From positions 124,001 through 188,000 of the forward strand of contig OMXJ01000001.1 in NCBI GenBank assembly GCA_900315015.1: DNA of 64,000 bases, given 5' to 3'. This DNA is from an uncultured Eubacteriales bacterium (lineage in GTDB: Bacteria; Bacillota; Clostridia; Lachnospirales; Lachnospiraceae). A program made the translations under genes and the position numbers. Under the pieces are notes generated by a model. The model saw only the letters and a program-made list of their open reading frames with translations. It was not told where the DNA came from and did not search any database. Shown one piece after another: positions 9,127 to 18,627 of the stretch (the first letter of the stretch is position 1; each line of letters opens with the position of its first letter).

Positions 9127-10668
9127 ATGAGAATAGGTAAAAAAATTACTGCTTTATTGTCGCTTGCAGCCGCATTCATAGTAGCAGCACAGACAGTAGT
9201 AGCATCAGCAGATACAACACTTCCTTATGATAGTTATAATTACGACTATCGTGAGAACATTGTATATACACCTGCACCATATACTCCAGATAGAAGCGTT
9301 TCGGGTCTTACTATAAAGGTAGGAGGCTTCAATAATCCTCAGGATATTTATACAGCAGCAGATGGCAGAGTATATATTGCAGATACAAACAACAACAGAA
9401 TTGTAGTAATGAACCGTGAAATGACAAAGGCTATCGAGGTAATTGACAGCTTTGTTACAGATGATGGTTCATCAGGAACCTTTAATAAACCATACGGAGT
9501 TGCGGTTTCTAACTCAAATGAGCTTTACATTGCAGATTCACAGAACAGAAGAATTGTACATTTATCAGCTCCAACAACTGATGAAAATGTTAATGCGCCG
9601 GTGGAAAATAACAGACTTTACTTAGGAAAGATTTCAGATCCTAAGTCAGAAATTCTTGAAGATGGATTTGATTTTGTTCCTTATAAGGTTTCTGTAGACT
9701 ATGCAGACCGTGTATATGTAATTGCGGCTAACATGTTCCAGGGTATCATGGTTTTCGAAGAAGGAAACTTTACAGGATTCTTTGGAACAATTAATGTTCA
9801 GATTACAGCTTGGCAGAAGTTCTGGAGAAAATTCTCTACAAAAGAGCAGAGAAGTAAGCAGCAGCTTTTCATCCCTACTGAATTCACAGGTATTGACGTA
9901 GATGATGATGGTTTCATTTATGCATCTAATATTGATACTGAAGGTATTCAGGCTGTTAGACGTCTTAATCCAAAGGGTGAAGACGTTATCAGAAAGGGCG
10001 AAAATGGAAATGTAGGTGGTGACGTAGTTTATAGAGAATCATTTGAAAAAGGTGATTATAACGGACCATCACAGATTATTGACGTAGTAGTTAGAGATAA
10101 GGGTATATATTCACTTCTTGATAAAAAGCGTGGTAGAATATTTACCTATGATTCAGAAGGAAATCTTCTTTATATCTTCGGCGGTCTTGGAACTCAGGTA
10201 GGTACATTCAGTGTTCCGACTGCTATCGAGTGTATTGATGATAATATCATGGTATTGGATTCCTATAGAGGTGAGGTTATTGTATTTAAGGAAACTGAGT
10301 ATGGTAATCTTATAAATTCAGCCGTAGGTCTTCGTTATGACGGAGATGAAACACAGGCTGTAGAGCTATGGAGAAAGGTTCTTACACTTGATGAGAATAA
10401 CGAGCTTGCAAACTCGGGTATTGGTAAGGCTTATCTTTCAGATGGAAATAATGAGGAAGCTATGAAGTACCTAAAACTCGGTATGAATAGAAGATATTAT
10501 TCAATCGCATTTAAGAGACACCGTGCTACTGTATTAAAAAAGTACTTAGCACCAGCTCTTACAATCATAATTGTTCTTTTTGTAGCACTCTACGCTTTCA
10601 GTATTTTTGTAAGAGAAAGACGTGAAGCAGAGGAGAGAAGAAGGGAGGCAGCAAAGAGCCATGTCTAA
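9127..10668 (+). CDS. Secreted, membrane-anchored NHL-repeat protein with TPR-like segment
   Basis: 513 residues. A signal peptide (1-29) precedes NHL-type beta-propeller repeats (about 55-395; for example PQDIYTAADGRVYIADTNNN and KPYGVAVSNSNELYIADSQN), a TPR-like helical pair (about 405-455) and one C-terminal membrane helix (about 474-493) with a short Arg/Glu-rich tail inside. The propeller therefore faces outward. NHL propellers bind proteins or glycans. Located inside a transporter operon, it could be a scaffold that holds glycan or binding proteins near the permeases; that role is inference. Confidence 0.75.
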   Translation: MRIGKKITALLSLAAAFIVAAQTVVASADTTLPYDSYNYDYRENIVYTPAPYTPDRSVSGLTIKVGGFNNPQDIYTAADGRVYIADTNNNRIVVMNREMTKAIEVIDSFVTDDGSSGTFNKPYGVAVSNSNELYIADSQNRRIVHLSAPTTDENVNAPVENNRLYLGKISDPKSEILEDGFDFVPYKVSVDYADRVYVIAANMFQGIMVFEEGNFTGFFGTINVQITAWQKFWRKFSTKEQRSKQQLFIPTEFTGIDVDDDGFIYASNIDTEGIQAVRRLNPKGEDVIRKGENGNVGGDVVYRESFEKGDYNGPSQIIDVVVRDKGIYSLLDKKRGRIFTYDSEGNLLYIFGGLGTQVGTFSVPTAIECIDDNIMVLDSYRGEVIVFKETEYGNLINSAVGLRYDGDETQAVELWRKVLTLDENNELANSGIGKAYLSDGNNEEAMKYLKLGMNRRYYSIAFKRHRATVLKKYLAPALTIIIVLFVALYAFSIFVRERREAEERRREAAKSHV

Positions 10669-11290
10669 ATACTTTACTAAAGATAAATGGTATTATTGCT
10701 TTAGGATTTTATCAAATCCGGGCGACTCGTTCTATGAGATAAGACATAGAGAATATGGATCAGTGCCTATTGCACTCTTAATGGTATTCATTTTTGCAAT
10801 TTGCTACTCAATGAACAGACTTTATTCAAGCTTCATTGTAAATGATGTGGATCCAAGAGCAGTAAATCTTTTTCCAGAAATGCTTGCAATATTTGCTTTT
10901 GTACTTCTTTTTGCAGTAGGAAACTGGTCTATTACTTGTCTTATGAATGGTGAAGGAAGATTAAAGGATATTATTATAGTAACAGGTTATTCATTGCTTC
11001 CAATGATACTTTTCTATATTCCTGCTATTCTTCTTTCTCAGGTAGTTTCGCTAAATGAAAAGGGATTTTATTCACTCCTTATTATTATCGGAACTGCATG
11101 GACACTTATTTTGATTCTTGTGGGAATTATGACAATTCATAACTATACACTTGCAAAGACACTTGTTACACTTGCTCTTTCAATAGTTGCCGTACTTCTC
11201 ATGTTATTCCTCTTCATGCTTGTTACAGATCTTGTAGCGCAGGTATATCAGTTCTTCCACAGTATTTATCAGGAACTGATATTTAGATAA
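10661..11290 (+). CDS. YIP1-family-like membrane protein
   Basis: 209 residues with five or so hydrophobic segments; the pattern (short cytoplasmic N-terminus with FRILSNPGDSFYEIRHREYGSV, then a helical bundle) is that of bacterial Yip1-domain proteins. An earlier GTG at 10622 is in frame but has no ribosome site; GGGAGG at 10643-10648 supports the ATG at 10661, giving an 8-base overlap with the NHL gene. The coupling suggests a joint role with the NHL protein. The family has no settled function in bacteria. Confidence 0.72.
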   Translation: MSKYFTKDKWYYCFRILSNPGDSFYEIRHREYGSVPIALLMVFIFAICYSMNRLYSSFIVNDVDPRAVNLFPEMLAIFAFVLLFAVGNWSITCLMNGEGRLKDIIIVTGYSLLPMILFYIPAILLSQVVSLNEKGFYSLLIIIGTAWTLILILVGIMTIHNYTLAKTLVTLALSIVAVLLMLFLFMLVTDLVAQVYQFFHSIYQELIFR

Positions 11291-11311
11291 TTTTGATTAG
11301 AAAGGATTATT

Positions 11312-13981
11312 ATGAAGACATTAAAAAAACTTGTTCTTTCTGTAATCGGCGTTGTCGCTGCGGTATTAGTTATTTACCTGATTTACTTCTTAGTTCATTA
11401 TACTTTTCATAATGAATTCAAGAAGGATCTTGTAGAATACGAGGATGAAGCGGCAAGTGAATCTTTTACAGCAAAGGATGATTCATCACCGGTTGCAGAA
11501 CTAAGCGGATACTCTCTTGCATCAGAGAGTGATGTTTTAAAGCTTTATGTCAATGAAAATACGGCAGAAGTAGCTATATATGATAAGCGTAATGGTCAGG
11601 TTACTCGTTCCAATCCTACAGAGGAAGAGATACAGTATGATACAGTAGCCAATGGAGTAAACCAGAACTGGCTTAGATCACAGCTTATTGTAGATTTCTT
11701 TGATAACAACAGAAAACTTAATACATTCGATTCATATTCATATTCAACAAATTCAGAGCTTAAGCAGTTTGATATTAAGAACATCCCAAATGGTGTCAGA
11801 GTTCTTTATACTATTGGAGATATGAGCAGCCCTACAGGTGTAGTTCCTATTTTCATCAGCAAGGAAAGACTTGAAGAGTATATGGGAAAGATGAGCGATG
11901 AGGAAGCTAAGTACGTAAAAGGACGTTTCCGTGAGAGCGAAAAAGTAGAAGGCTTTTATGAGCTTATGGAAAAGCTTCAGACAGCTCAGATTGCAAAAAG
12001 TTCTCAGCTTCGTAAAACTGATGAGTACCTTAGATCAGCTGGCTATACCGAGGAAGATTACATTAAGGATATGGAAAGCTCAGGACAGGATTTCAATGCA
12101 CCTATATCATTTACAATTCCTCTTGACTACGTGATAGCAGGAGAAAAGATGGATGCTATTGAAGCTAGTATTGTAGCTAAGGATATCGTTGAAAATGGCG
12201 GCGGTCAGCTCATGGAAATCAGAATGCTCAGATATATGGGAGCAACAAAGGATTTAATTGGTGAGAAGGCAACTCACGGTTATATTCTTGTTCCAAATGG
12301 TTCGGGTTCACTTATTAAGTTTAATAACGGAAAGACCAATTCAACTGTTGGAGATTATTCTGCGTATGTTTATGGTCAGGACCCAACTGTAGCTGAAAAT
12401 ACTGTTACAGAAAATCTTGAAATTGTAAGACTTCCTCTTTGGGGAATATACAATTCAGATACAAAGTATGGTGTTTTTGCAACAATCGAAAATGGTGAGT
12501 CAATAGCTCAGATATGGGCTAGCCCATCAGGCAGACTAAATTCATATAATTATGCTTATGCAGCGTTTGCAGTAAGAGGCTTTGAGTATTTAAAATCTCA
12601 GGGTAATACTGATTCAGCTAAGTCGGCTGCAATGACAGTTATTGAGCCTAAGATTTATGATACAGAAATAAAGGTGAGATACACCTTCCTTGATGGAACG
12701 CAGGAGAATGGAAAGTATGATGGCTATTCGGGAATGGCTAATTACTTCCGTGAAAGACTTGCTTCAGAGGGAATTCTTAAAAAGCAGACCACAAATATAA
12801 ACTCTAACTTAAATATTCCATTTTATTATGATGTTATTGGTGGAGTAAAGAAGACAGATTCGTTTATAGGTATTCAGTACCGCAAGGTTATGGCAATGAC
12901 AACCTTTGATGAGGCCGGAACTATTTCGGATGAATTAAAGGATGCCGGAATATTTAACCAGGTGATGAATTTTCAGGGGTGGTTCAATGGTGGCTATTAC
13001 CATGATGTACCAAGTAAGGTTAAGATACTTAGTAAGCTTGGTGGAAAAAATGACATGAAAACCTTGAAAAAGACACTTTCAGAAAATGGCGGAAAGCTTT
13101 ACGCTGATGTGGCTCTTCAGAAGGTTACATACATTTCAAAGCGTTATAATGAAAATGCAGAGACATCAAAGTATTATGCAAGTGCATATACAGTTACTTT
13201 AGGACTTAATGATCCATCAACACTTCGTAATACATCAAGCCTTGGATATCGTGAGAATATTTACAATATTCTTTCGCCTAGGTTCCTTGGAAGATACACA
13301 GATTCATTCCTTAAAAAGATAAGTGCGAATTATATGGATGGTATTTCTTTAAGAGACCTTGGTGATACACTTTCATCAGATAAAAAGCGTAAGAATTTTA
13401 TCAATAGGGATGAAGCTGAAGAAGTAGTGAAGGCAAATCTTAAGAAGATAGATGATAGTGCATATCAGGTAATGATTTCGGGTGGTAACTTCTATTCATT
13501 ATTTGCAGCAGATGATATCATCAATGCACCGGATAATCAGAGTGATTTTTACATTCTTGATAATCAGGTTCCTTTCTATCAGATGCTTATTCATGGTTAT
13601 GCAAACTATACCGGAGAGGCATTGAATATAGGAGCATCATTTGATTTTACGGATGCAAAGCTTAAGTGTATCGAGTATGGTGAGGCACCGCATTTCACAT
13701 TTACTTATAAAGATGCAAATCTTATGAAGTATACAGGTCTCAATAGATTTAGTTCTACAACCTTTAGTACCTGGAAGGATACAGCAGCAAAGCTTTATAG
13801 CGAAGTAAATGAATGTTTAAATAAGGTTACCGGCTGTGAAATCGTTAAGCATGAGATTCTTGCAGATGGAGTAACTAGAACAACTTATGACAATGGCGTT
13901 CAGATTATTGTTAATACAACTACATCACAATATGTTTCTGGTGATATAGTCGTTGAAGCAAGAGACGTTTTAGTAAAGTAG
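11312..13981 (+). CDS. DUF5696-like large membrane-anchored extracellular protein
   Basis: 889 residues: one N-terminal membrane helix (about 7-29), then a long extracytoplasmic region. I place it in the DUF5696 family from its size, its single anchor and its constant position between YIP1-type and CUT1 permease genes; the domain name is from memory and should be confirmed. The C-terminal half has alternating hydrophobic strands and segments such as YDVIGG and FSTWKD that could fit a TIM-barrel-like fold, but I see no recognised glycosidase catalytic pair. Substrate handling or glycan processing at the membrane is plausible given the neighbours. Confidence 0.6.
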   Translation: MKTLKKLVLSVIGVVAAVLVIYLIYFLVHYTFHNEFKKDLVEYEDEAASESFTAKDDSSPVAELSGYSLASESDVLKLYVNENTAEVAIYDKRNGQVTRSNPTEEEIQYDTVANGVNQNWLRSQLIVDFFDNNRKLNTFDSYSYSTNSELKQFDIKNIPNGVRVLYTIGDMSSPTGVVPIFISKERLEEYMGKMSDEEAKYVKGRFRESEKVEGFYELMEKLQTAQIAKSSQLRKTDEYLRSAGYTEEDYIKDMESSGQDFNAPISFTIPLDYVIAGEKMDAIEASIVAKDIVENGGGQLMEIRMLRYMGATKDLIGEKATHGYILVPNGSGSLIKFNNGKTNSTVGDYSAYVYGQDPTVAENTVTENLEIVRLPLWGIYNSDTKYGVFATIENGESIAQIWASPSGRLNSYNYAYAAFAVRGFEYLKSQGNTDSAKSAAMTVIEPKIYDTEIKVRYTFLDGTQENGKYDGYSGMANYFRERLASEGILKKQTTNINSNLNIPFYYDVIGGVKKTDSFIGIQYRKVMAMTTFDEAGTISDELKDAGIFNQVMNFQGWFNGGYYHDVPSKVKILSKLGGKNDMKTLKKTLSENGGKLYADVALQKVTYISKRYNENAETSKYYASAYTVTLGLNDPSTLRNTSSLGYRENIYNILSPRFLGRYTDSFLKKISANYMDGISLRDLGDTLSSDKKRKNFINRDEAEEVVKANLKKIDDSAYQVMISGGNFYSLFAADDIINAPDNQSDFYILDNQVPFYQMLIHGYANYTGEALNIGASFDFTDAKLKCIEYGEAPHFTFTYKDANLMKYTGLNRFSSTTFSTWKDTAAKLYSEVNECLNKVTGCEIVKHEILADGVTRTTYDNGVQIIVNTTTSQYVSGDIVVEARDVLVK

Positions 13982-13990
13982 GAGGGCAGC

Positions 13991-14959
13991 GTGGATAATT
14001 CATCAAATAATACAGCAGCAGTTAAATCTGCTAACGGAAAAAAGCATCTTTCCCTTATTCAGAAACGTGCTGTAACAGGATTCCTGTTTGTTCTTCCATG
14101 GTTTCTTGGATTCCTGTTATTCTATATAAGAAGTATTTTTATGACGGTACAGTTTTCTCTTTCGAATGTATCGCTAGGAGATTCGAAGGGATACAAAACA
14201 GATTGGGTTGGACTTAAGAACTATATTTATGCTTTTACAGAAGATCCTAAGTTTACCCAGACATTAGTATCGTCAATCGGAGACATACTTATTGACGTAC
14301 CACTTGTAATATTCTTCTCATTGTTTATGGCTATTCTTTTAAACAAGAAGTTTAAGGGAAGAACAGTAGTTAGAGCAATATTCTTTCTTCCGGTTATTTT
14401 AAATGCCGGAGCTGTTCTTCAATGTATAGAGACTGCGAGAGCAGCGGTAGTAAGCGGAAGTATGTCAAATGTATCAACAGAAATTGTAACTGCTACAACA
14501 TCGGCTACAAGTGGAATTAACCTTGATTATTTTCTTGCTATATTTGAGGATTTAGGTCTTCCGGCAAAGCTTGTAACCTACATAGCAGGAGCAGCATCAA
14601 GAATTCAGGATATTATAACTATGTCTGGCGTGCAGATCGTTATTTTCATTGCTGCACTTCAGAGTATTCCTGGTTCAATGTATGAAGTAGCACAGATTGA
14701 GGGTGCAACTGCTTATGAAACCTTCTGGAAGGTTACATTCCCAATGGTTACACCGCTAATTATAACAAATATAGTTTATACAGTTGTAGATTCATTTGCA
14801 ACTTCAGAAGTAATTGAACTTGCTAGAACTACGGCCTTTGAAGGGGCAAAAGACTATGGTTTAAGTTCGGCGATGAGTTTGGTTTCGACCTTTGTGATAT
14901 GTCTCATATTAATTGTGGTATGTGGCTTGATTCAGAGGAAGACATTCTATTATAATTAA
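13991..14959 (+). CDS. CUT1 sugar ABC transporter permease (MalF type), second pair
   Basis: 322 residues, six predicted helices with an enlarged periplasmic loop (about 150-195), and an EAA loop (EVAQIEGATAYETFWKVTFPMV). The GTG start is preceded by AGGAGG at 13980-13985, which overlaps the stop of the previous gene. It is clearly divergent from the permease at 7175, so this is a second transporter channel or a paralogous pair in one larger assembly. Confidence 0.87.
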   Translation: MDNSSNNTAAVKSANGKKHLSLIQKRAVTGFLFVLPWFLGFLLFYIRSIFMTVQFSLSNVSLGDSKGYKTDWVGLKNYIYAFTEDPKFTQTLVSSIGDILIDVPLVIFFSLFMAILLNKKFKGRTVVRAIFFLPVILNAGAVLQCIETARAAVVSGSMSNVSTEIVTATTSATSGINLDYFLAIFEDLGLPAKLVTYIAGAASRIQDIITMSGVQIVIFIAALQSIPGSMYEVAQIEGATAYETFWKVTFPMVTPLIITNIVYTVVDSFATSEVIELARTTAFEGAKDYGLSSAMSLVSTFVICLILIVVCGLIQRKTFYYN

Positions 14960-14972
14960 AGAAAGGACAAGT

Positions 14973-16010
14973 ATGGAAGCTACAGTAGAAAACAATGTTA
15001 ATAATGGTCAGCCATCTCCAGCTCAAAACGTCCGTTCTCAGCCGAAGATACCTGAATCCATTAAAAGAAATCAGAAGAATAATAAAAAGGATAAAGAGCC
15101 TCTTTTAACCAAGAATGATAAAGGTAAAATTGTAAGAGGAACGAAGGGTTTTTTAATTGGAGCACTTAAGTTTGTTATCATAGTTGGTATATGCTATGTA
15201 ATCTTAAGTCCGCTTATTACAATTGTTGCAAGATCATTCTTCTCAGATGAAGATAAATATAGTCCTGTAGTTTATCTGATACCTATTCATCCTACAATTG
15301 AGAAATATCAGATAGCAATCAAGACTATGGGTTATTGGAGTGTTCTCATTAAGTCGGTAATTTTAGATCTTTCACTTATGTTAATCCAGGTGCTTGTTTG
15401 TTCAATGGTTGGATATGGTTTTGCAAGATTTGAGTTTAAATTTAAGAAATTATTATTTGGTTGTGTAATAGCGATGATCGTTATACCGACACATACGATT
15501 ATGTTACCACTTTATATGACCTTTAGGAACTTTTTCGGAGCTAATCTTCATTCAACGGTTGTACCGATTTATTTACTCACAGTATTTGGTGTAGGTCTTC
15601 GTTCAGGACTATACATATATATATTTGTACAGTTCTTTAGAGGACTTCCGAAGGAAATTGAAGAAGCGGCATTTGTTGATGGTGCAGGAATGTGGTATAC
15701 ATATTTCTTCATAATGCTCAGAAATGCAGTACCTTCTATAATTACGGTAGCAATTTTCTCAGTAGTATGGCAGTATAACGATACATTCTACGCAAATTTG
15801 TTTAATGTTAGTGACAAGATTGTAATCTCAAAGAATATTGTATCGCTTGGTGGTCAGGTATCTAATGTATATCGTATAATGGACAGCGAAATTGTTCAGT
15901 TATATACTAATGCAGGCGTAGTACTTACACTGACACCTTTGCTGATATTCTATATTGCACTCCAGAAGCAGTTTGTAGAAGGCGTTGAGCGTTCGGGTAT
16001 TGTTGGTTAA
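14973..16010 (+). CDS. CUT1 sugar ABC transporter permease (MalG type), second pair
   Basis: 345 residues with a charged cytoplasmic N-terminus of about 60 residues, six predicted helices and an EAA loop (EEAAFVDGAGMWYTYFFIML). The helix-bounded architecture and EAA motif identify the MalG branch. It closes the first transporter operon: a strong hairpin follows at 16035-16077. The separate binding lipoprotein at 18628 is the natural partner of this second pair, although the giant binding protein could serve both. Confidence 0.87.
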   Translation: MEATVENNVNNGQPSPAQNVRSQPKIPESIKRNQKNNKKDKEPLLTKNDKGKIVRGTKGFLIGALKFVIIVGICYVILSPLITIVARSFFSDEDKYSPVVYLIPIHPTIEKYQIAIKTMGYWSVLIKSVILDLSLMLIQVLVCSMVGYGFARFEFKFKKLLFGCVIAMIVIPTHTIMLPLYMTFRNFFGANLHSTVVPIYLLTVFGVGLRSGLYIYIFVQFFRGLPKEIEEAAFVDGAGMWYTYFFIMLRNAVPSIITVAIFSVVWQYNDTFYANLFNVSDKIVISKNIVSLGGQVSNVYRIMDSEIVQLYTNAGVVLTLTPLLIFYIALQKQFVEGVERSGIVG

Positions 16011-16034
16011 ATGAAAAGTAATAGACGTTTTGAT

Positions 16035-16077
16035 CTCTTCATGCACCAGGCAAATAAATGCTTGGTGCATGGAAGAG
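16035..16077 (+). terminator. Strong hairpin ending the first transporter operon
   Basis: A stem of about 18 bp with one bulge (left arm begins CTCTTCATGCACCA) lies 25 bases after the permease stop. No T-run follows, so it may act as a partial terminator or as an mRNA 3' end stabiliser. Confidence 0.55.
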
Positions 16078-16202
16078 TGCAAAAATAATGGAAATTGTGC
16101 ATTTGCATCATTTAATGTATCATTAACGTGCATTTTTGTTGATAGTGTATAATTTAAAGCTTTGAAAAAAAGAAATAATTAGACATAATTCCAATAAAAT
16201 AC

Positions 16203-16231
16203 TTGCTAAATGATGATTTATGGTGTATAAT
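16203..16231 (+). promoter_or_regulatory. Promoter of the triple-repeat lipoprotein gene
   Basis: TTGCTA at 16203-16208, 17-base spacer, TATAAT at 16226-16231. The leader that follows (about 16238-16340) carries a perfect 10-bp hairpin, CATAAATGCT (16269-16278) with AGCATTTATG (16293-16302). Confidence 0.7.
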
Positions 16232-16340
16232 TAAAACGATATTTATAGGATTAATTTTTCGTAACAATCATAAATGCTAGGGTACGAATTTAAGCATTTA
16301 TGCGAGTTTATAAATACTTTTCTTTTTAAGGAGGAGAAAA

Positions 16341-18467
16341 ATGAAAATCAAAAGGTTTTTAGCTGTTGTTATGACTGCTGCAATGGCAGTATCTATGACA
16401 GCATGTGGCGCGAAGGAGAGTGATTCTACCACTAAAGCTACCACAAAGGCGGCTTCAACTGACAAACAGGACAAAACAGAAGCTACTACAGCAGGAACTG
16501 ACGCTGGTCAGGAAGCAACAACAAAGCAGGCATCTACAGGAATCGAAGTTTCAGAAGTATCCCTTGATTTCTCTGACGGAAACTGTGCGTTTATGGCACC
16601 AGATGCTGCAAACGCAGGTGCAGATGCATCTACAATCAGTGTTGTAGATTACGAACCAGCTACCTCAGGAAAGGCTGTATCAATAGTTCCGGCATCTGGT
16701 TTCCAGTACACAGCAATTGATATTGCATCACTCTTTGGTGAAGATGTTACAAAGGTTCATAAGATTTCATTTACAATTGGAACTCAGAGTCCTGATGATA
16801 AGTTCTATGCAACTTCAGGTAAGGTTCTTGCATATGTAGGTGAGGGACGTAAAGAAACAAGCATGGGTGCTTGGTCAGTATATCTTGACAAGAAGAATCC
16901 AGCAAGAATTACAGCAGAGCTTCCTGCTGGCACAGAATTTGTAGCAGACAACTTTAACTATATTGTTGTTTCAACAGATTCAGACGTTGCAAAGACAAAT
17001 GGTGCAGGTCTTACATCATACTTTATTGCAGATGTTACATTCTATGATGCAGATGGCAATGTTATGGTTCCAGCTGATACATCAGTAGCATATGCAGCTC
17101 CTGAGACAGGAGATCCATGGGAAGGCCTTACATATATTGTAGGCGAAAAAGAGCTTGATGAAGGCTTCCAGAATATTTCAGGCGGCGGCTGGGCTCAGAA
17201 TGGTATCAACACAACAAAGAATGAAGATAATCCAGGAACTCTTGATCTTTCAACTTTAGCAGATGATGATATTATTACAGTTTATTATTCATGTCCGGAT
17301 GGAGCAGCAAATTGTGGTTCAGGAAATGATATGTGGCTTGTAGCAGTTGGAGATTACTGGGTAAGATGCGGCGGTGATCAGACAGCAGATGCAAGTGTAA
17401 CAGGTGATTATAACGCAGACCATAATAAGTGGCAGATTAAGGTTTCTGACATCCAGAAGTGTATCGCAACAGCAACAGGTACAGATGCAGCTGATTGGAG
17501 AGATACAGTGGCAGTTCTTCAGTGCGAAGCTCCAGCAGATTGGACAGTACAGAAGGTTACTGTAGGTAAGGAAGGTCATGCTCCTTATGTTGTAACAGAC
17601 GAAGTTGAATTTGAAGACTTTGCAGGTATTTCAGCTGGCGGTTGGGCACAGAACGGTGTCAATACAACAAGTAATAAGGATAATCCAGGAACAATCGATC
17701 TTAGCTTAATTGGCGATGACGATATCGTTACAGTTTACTATTCATGTCCAGATGGCGCAGCAAACTGCGGATCAGGAAATGATATGTGGCTTGTAGCAGT
17801 TGGCGATTACTGGGTAAGATGTGGTGGTGATCAGACAGCAGATGCAAGTGTAACAGGTGTTTACAATGCAGATCATTCAACATTCCAGATCAAGGGATCA
17901 GAGATTCAGAAGTGTATCGCAACAGCAACAGGTACAGATGCAGCTGATTGGAGAGATACAATGGCAGTTCTTCAGTGCGAAGGACCAGCAGATTGGACAG
18001 TTTATAAGGTAACAGTAGGTAAGGAAGCACCTTCACTCTACAAGGTAGAGAATGAAACTGAAATTGAAGACTTTGCAGGTATTTCAGGTAGCGGATGGGC
18101 TCAGAATGGTATAAACACAACAAACAACGTTGATAACCCAGGCACATTCGATCCTCATGTACTTAAGAGTGGTGATGTTCTTACAATTTACTACTCATGT
18201 CCGGATGGTGCAGCAAATTGTGGCTCAGGACGTGATATGTGGTTCGTAGGTGTTGCAGATTATTGGATCAGAGTAGGCGGAGACCAGACAGCAAATGCTG
18301 AGGTTCCAGGCATCTACAGTGCTGATCATTCAAAGGTTCAGATTACTTATGATGATTTCGTAAAGTGTATCGGTGAAGACTGGACAGACACAATTTCAGT
18401 TCTTCAGTGTGAAGGACCAGCTGATTGGACAGTTTATAAGGTTACATACGGAACAATTAAGCAGTAA
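16341..18467 (+). CDS. Surface lipoprotein with three tandem copies of an unrecognised domain
   Basis: 708 residues. The lipobox is MTAC (Cys22), followed by a Thr/Ala-rich linker, a beta-rich first domain (about 72-255) and three tandem domains of about 145 residues (roughly 268-412, 416-565, 566-708). Each repeat contains GWAQNG, DNPGT, YYSCPDGAANCGSG, a DYW pair, GGDQTA and ending QCE-PADWT. The paired Cys in SCPDGAANCGSG suggest a disulphide, and the conserved Trp/Tyr suit sugar stacking. Repeats 1 and 2 are almost identical in DNA (compare 17329-17405 and 17783-17859), implying recent duplication or conversion. I do not recognise the family. Between the permease operon and a binding lipoprotein, a mannan-capturing role is the best guess. 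Confidence 0.7.
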   Translation: MKIKRFLAVVMTAAMAVSMTACGAKESDSTTKATTKAASTDKQDKTEATTAGTDAGQEATTKQASTGIEVSEVSLDFSDGNCAFMAPDAANAGADASTISVVDYEPATSGKAVSIVPASGFQYTAIDIASLFGEDVTKVHKISFTIGTQSPDDKFYATSGKVLAYVGEGRKETSMGAWSVYLDKKNPARITAELPAGTEFVADNFNYIVVSTDSDVAKTNGAGLTSYFIADVTFYDADGNVMVPADTSVAYAAPETGDPWEGLTYIVGEKELDEGFQNISGGGWAQNGINTTKNEDNPGTLDLSTLADDDIITVYYSCPDGAANCGSGNDMWLVAVGDYWVRCGGDQTADASVTGDYNADHNKWQIKVSDIQKCIATATGTDAADWRDTVAVLQCEAPADWTVQKVTVGKEGHAPYVVTDEVEFEDFAGISAGGWAQNGVNTTSNKDNPGTIDLSLIGDDDIVTVYYSCPDGAANCGSGNDMWLVAVGDYWVRCGGDQTADASVTGVYNADHSTFQIKGSEIQKCIATATGTDAADWRDTMAVLQCEGPADWTVYKVTVGKEAPSLYKVENETEIEDFAGISGSGWAQNGINTTNNVDNPGTFDPHVLKSGDVLTIYYSCPDGAANCGSGRDMWFVGVADYWIRVGGDQTANAEVPGIYSADHSKVQITYDDFVKCIGEDWTDTISVLQCEGPADWTVYKVTYGTIKQ

Positions 18468-18627
18468 TTCATTGGGTTTATCTTAATGAATCGAAGTTTT
18501 AAATTTTAAATTAATTCTGTAAAATGCTTTAGCTGTGCATAGCATTACGGCGTTTTTGATAGCGAGTCTGTTCAATTACAAGCCTTACAGTCAAAATAAT
18601 TAAAGACACAGCATCGGAGGGTTAAAG

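Noticed and set aside
10622-10660. Earlier GTG start for the YIP1-type gene
   Set aside because: No ribosome site precedes it, whereas GGGAGG precedes the ATG at 10661.
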